From positions 1,776,501-1,840,500 of the forward strand of contig NZ_AP017372.2 in assembly GCF_002356555.2 (NCBI RefSeq): a stretch of DNA of 64,000 nt, in the 5' to 3' direction. This stretch comes from Halorhodospira halochloris (GTDB lineage Bacteria > Pseudomonadota > Gammaproteobacteria > Nitrococcales > Halorhodospiraceae). Below, piece by piece: positions 63,163-64,000 of the stretch (the stretch's first letter is position 1; every line of letters begins with the position of its first letter). The notes beneath the pieces are model-generated. The model was not told where the DNA came from. It was given only the letters and a program-made list of their open reading frames with translations, and searched no databases. The position numbers were made by a program, and so were the translations under genes.

Positions 63163-64000
63163 CACAGATCCGACCCCATTGAGAAGTGGAGCCTCCAGGA
63201 ATCAATTTGTTCATGGTCATCTTCAACCGGCACGGCTGCATCCAGGCGAACCGGGCCAATCGGCGAAGACCAGCGTATCCCGGCTCCTACACCAACCTTT
63301 AGCTCATCACTTAAATCGCCGAAACTCTCCAAGGCGTTACCTGAGTCAACAAACAATGCCGGTCGCCAATTCGGGGTTATCTGATAGCCATACTCCAAAC
63401 CCGCTAAAGCTAAGTAGCTACCACCTATTACGGTCCCATCTCGCTCCGGGCCAAGGGTTTGAAACTTATAGCCACGAATGCTCTGATCGCCGCCAGCATA
63501 AAAACGTAAGGAAGGCGGGACACGGTCAAAATCGCCACTCGACATGGCACCGATATCGGCCCGCACCAGAAACCGGTTGCGTTCTCCCAAAGTGCGCAGC
63601 CAGCGCGTTCCTGCGCGTAGTCTATATATCTCAACGTCTGAACCAAGCCACGTCTCGGTTGCCTCGAGCGAGAGCATCTGGCGATCTCCCCAGGTTGGGT
63701 CAAGCCCCCCTCGACTCCGGGTCCTGCTCCAACTCGCCCCTGGCAGCAACAGCTTAGTTGTCTCCCGCTCTTCATCTATACGGAACCTCTCCCAATCCGC
63801 ACGCACAGAGAGCACCTGCTGCCAACCAGAAAGGAGACGGTGGCGATGTCGAACAGAACCCGAGACTTGCTCGGAATCGATATCTGCCACATCCTGCATT
63901 TTTGCACCTATCTGGTACTCTAAAGAGGTGCGCAGCGGATCACGCAGCGGTATCCGGTATCTACCGGTAACGCTTTGGCGCTTTTCAGCAATTTCCGTAT
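63162..64000 (-). CDS. tamA: translocation and assembly module TamA (C-terminal part)
   Basis: This is the barrel portion of an Omp85-family protein, open to the window edge, so the N-terminal POTRA domains lie outside. Typical Omp85 segments are YAGGDQSIRGYKFQTLGP (with the RGY lid-loop motif), ALAGLEYGYQI, ALFVDSGNA and VGVGAGIRWSSPIGPVRLDAAVPV. A Met at 63899 is internal: the frame continues upstream without a stop (GRYRIPLRDPLRTSLEYQIG). It is translationally coupled to tamB. Confidence 0.92.
   Translation of the reverse strand, partial: TEIAEKRQSVTGRYRIPLRDPLRTSLEYQIGAKMQDVADIDSEQVSGSVRHRHRLLSGWQQVLSVRADWERFRIDEERETTKLLLPGASWSRTRSRGGLDPTWGDRQMLSLEATETWLGSDVEIYRLRAGTRWLRTLGERNRFLVRADIGAMSSGDFDRVPPSLRFYAGGDQSIRGYKFQTLGPERDGTVIGGSYLALAGLEYGYQITPNWRPALFVDSGNALESFGDLSDELKVGVGAGIRWSSPIGPVRLDAAVPVEDDHEQIDSWRLHFSMGSDL

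Noticed and set aside
1-64000. Insertion sequences or transposase genes
   Set aside because: No transposase, integrase or recombinase protein was recognised in any substantial open frame, so the foldback family has no visible helper here.
1-64000. tRNA and rRNA genes
   Set aside because: No T-loop/acceptor pattern or rRNA stretch was found on reading the intergenic regions.

Overview
The window comes from a halophilic, anoxygenic phototrophic purple sulfur bacterium. It carries a puf operon (LH1 antenna, photosynthetic reaction centre L and M, tetrahaem cytochrome) together with a complete 'reverse' dissimilatory sulfite reductase operon, dsrABEFHCMKLJOPN, and a soeABC sulfite dehydrogenase operon. 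The antenna sequences (a beta chain ending ALAYAWRPF, an alpha chain containing SSERFNWLEG) and the acidic surface proteins fit an Ectothiorhodospiraceae member, most likely Halorhodospira. The species assignment is an inference from reading alone.

Layout. 1-3.2 kb: a small ORF, a DUF1007 protein, a NicO-type Ni/Co exporter and S-adenosylhomocysteine hydrolase. 3.2-11 kb: a DUF2452 protein, a three-domain acyl-AMP ligase/ACP/acyltransferase, a giant FAD/Fe-S oxidoreductase (DUF3683 type) and a DUF3392 membrane protein. 11.1-15.1 kb: pufBALMC, closed by a strong intrinsic terminator. 15.1-22.7 kb: a Sel1-repeat lipoprotein, a lipocalin, an AT-richer UvrD-like helicase with ankyrin repeats, a GAF-PAS-GGDEF-EAL protein and a cluster of repeats. 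22.7-26.4 kb: a YhcB-like protein, a Cys-rich small protein, cbiD and cysG. 26.4-31.9 kb (minus strand): a 59-aa protein, tusA and soeABC. 32.5-40.2 kb: an acidic outer-membrane protein, a glutathionyl-hydroquinone reductase, a diguanylate cyclase linked to an RsbT/X-RsbR-RsbS stressosome-like module, DoxX and a solitary Cas6/Cmx6-family protein. 40.9-53.8 kb: the dsr operon. 54.2-59.3 kb: a two-component system, a YeeE/YedE sulfur transporter and a SulP permease. 59.6-64 kb (minus strand): tamB and the 3' part of tamA.

How it fits together. Stored sulfur or thiosulfate is oxidised through TusA, DsrEFH and DsrC, then DsrAB with DsrL and DsrMKJOP, to sulfite. SoeABC oxidises sulfite to sulfate and feeds the quinone pool. 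CysG supplies sirohaem, and DsrN amidates it for DsrAB. YeeE and SulP can move sulfur compounds or sulfate. Electrons serve the puf-encoded reaction centre.

The most striking feature is a family of about 18 clear copies, plus several decayed ones, of a 100-160 bp foldback element scattered through the window. Each has a conserved core of about 52 nt that can form two small hairpins (T- or Y-shaped overall) between long complementary arms. Arm sequences differ between copies, yet remain complementary within most copies. One copy lies in frame inside dsrN and adds 34 codons. Another copy sits inside an older copy's arm and is flanked by a short direct duplication. Other copies separate genes of the soe, dsr and stressosome operons. 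No transposase is visible in the window. I do not recognise this family, and it is the best candidate here for something undescribed.
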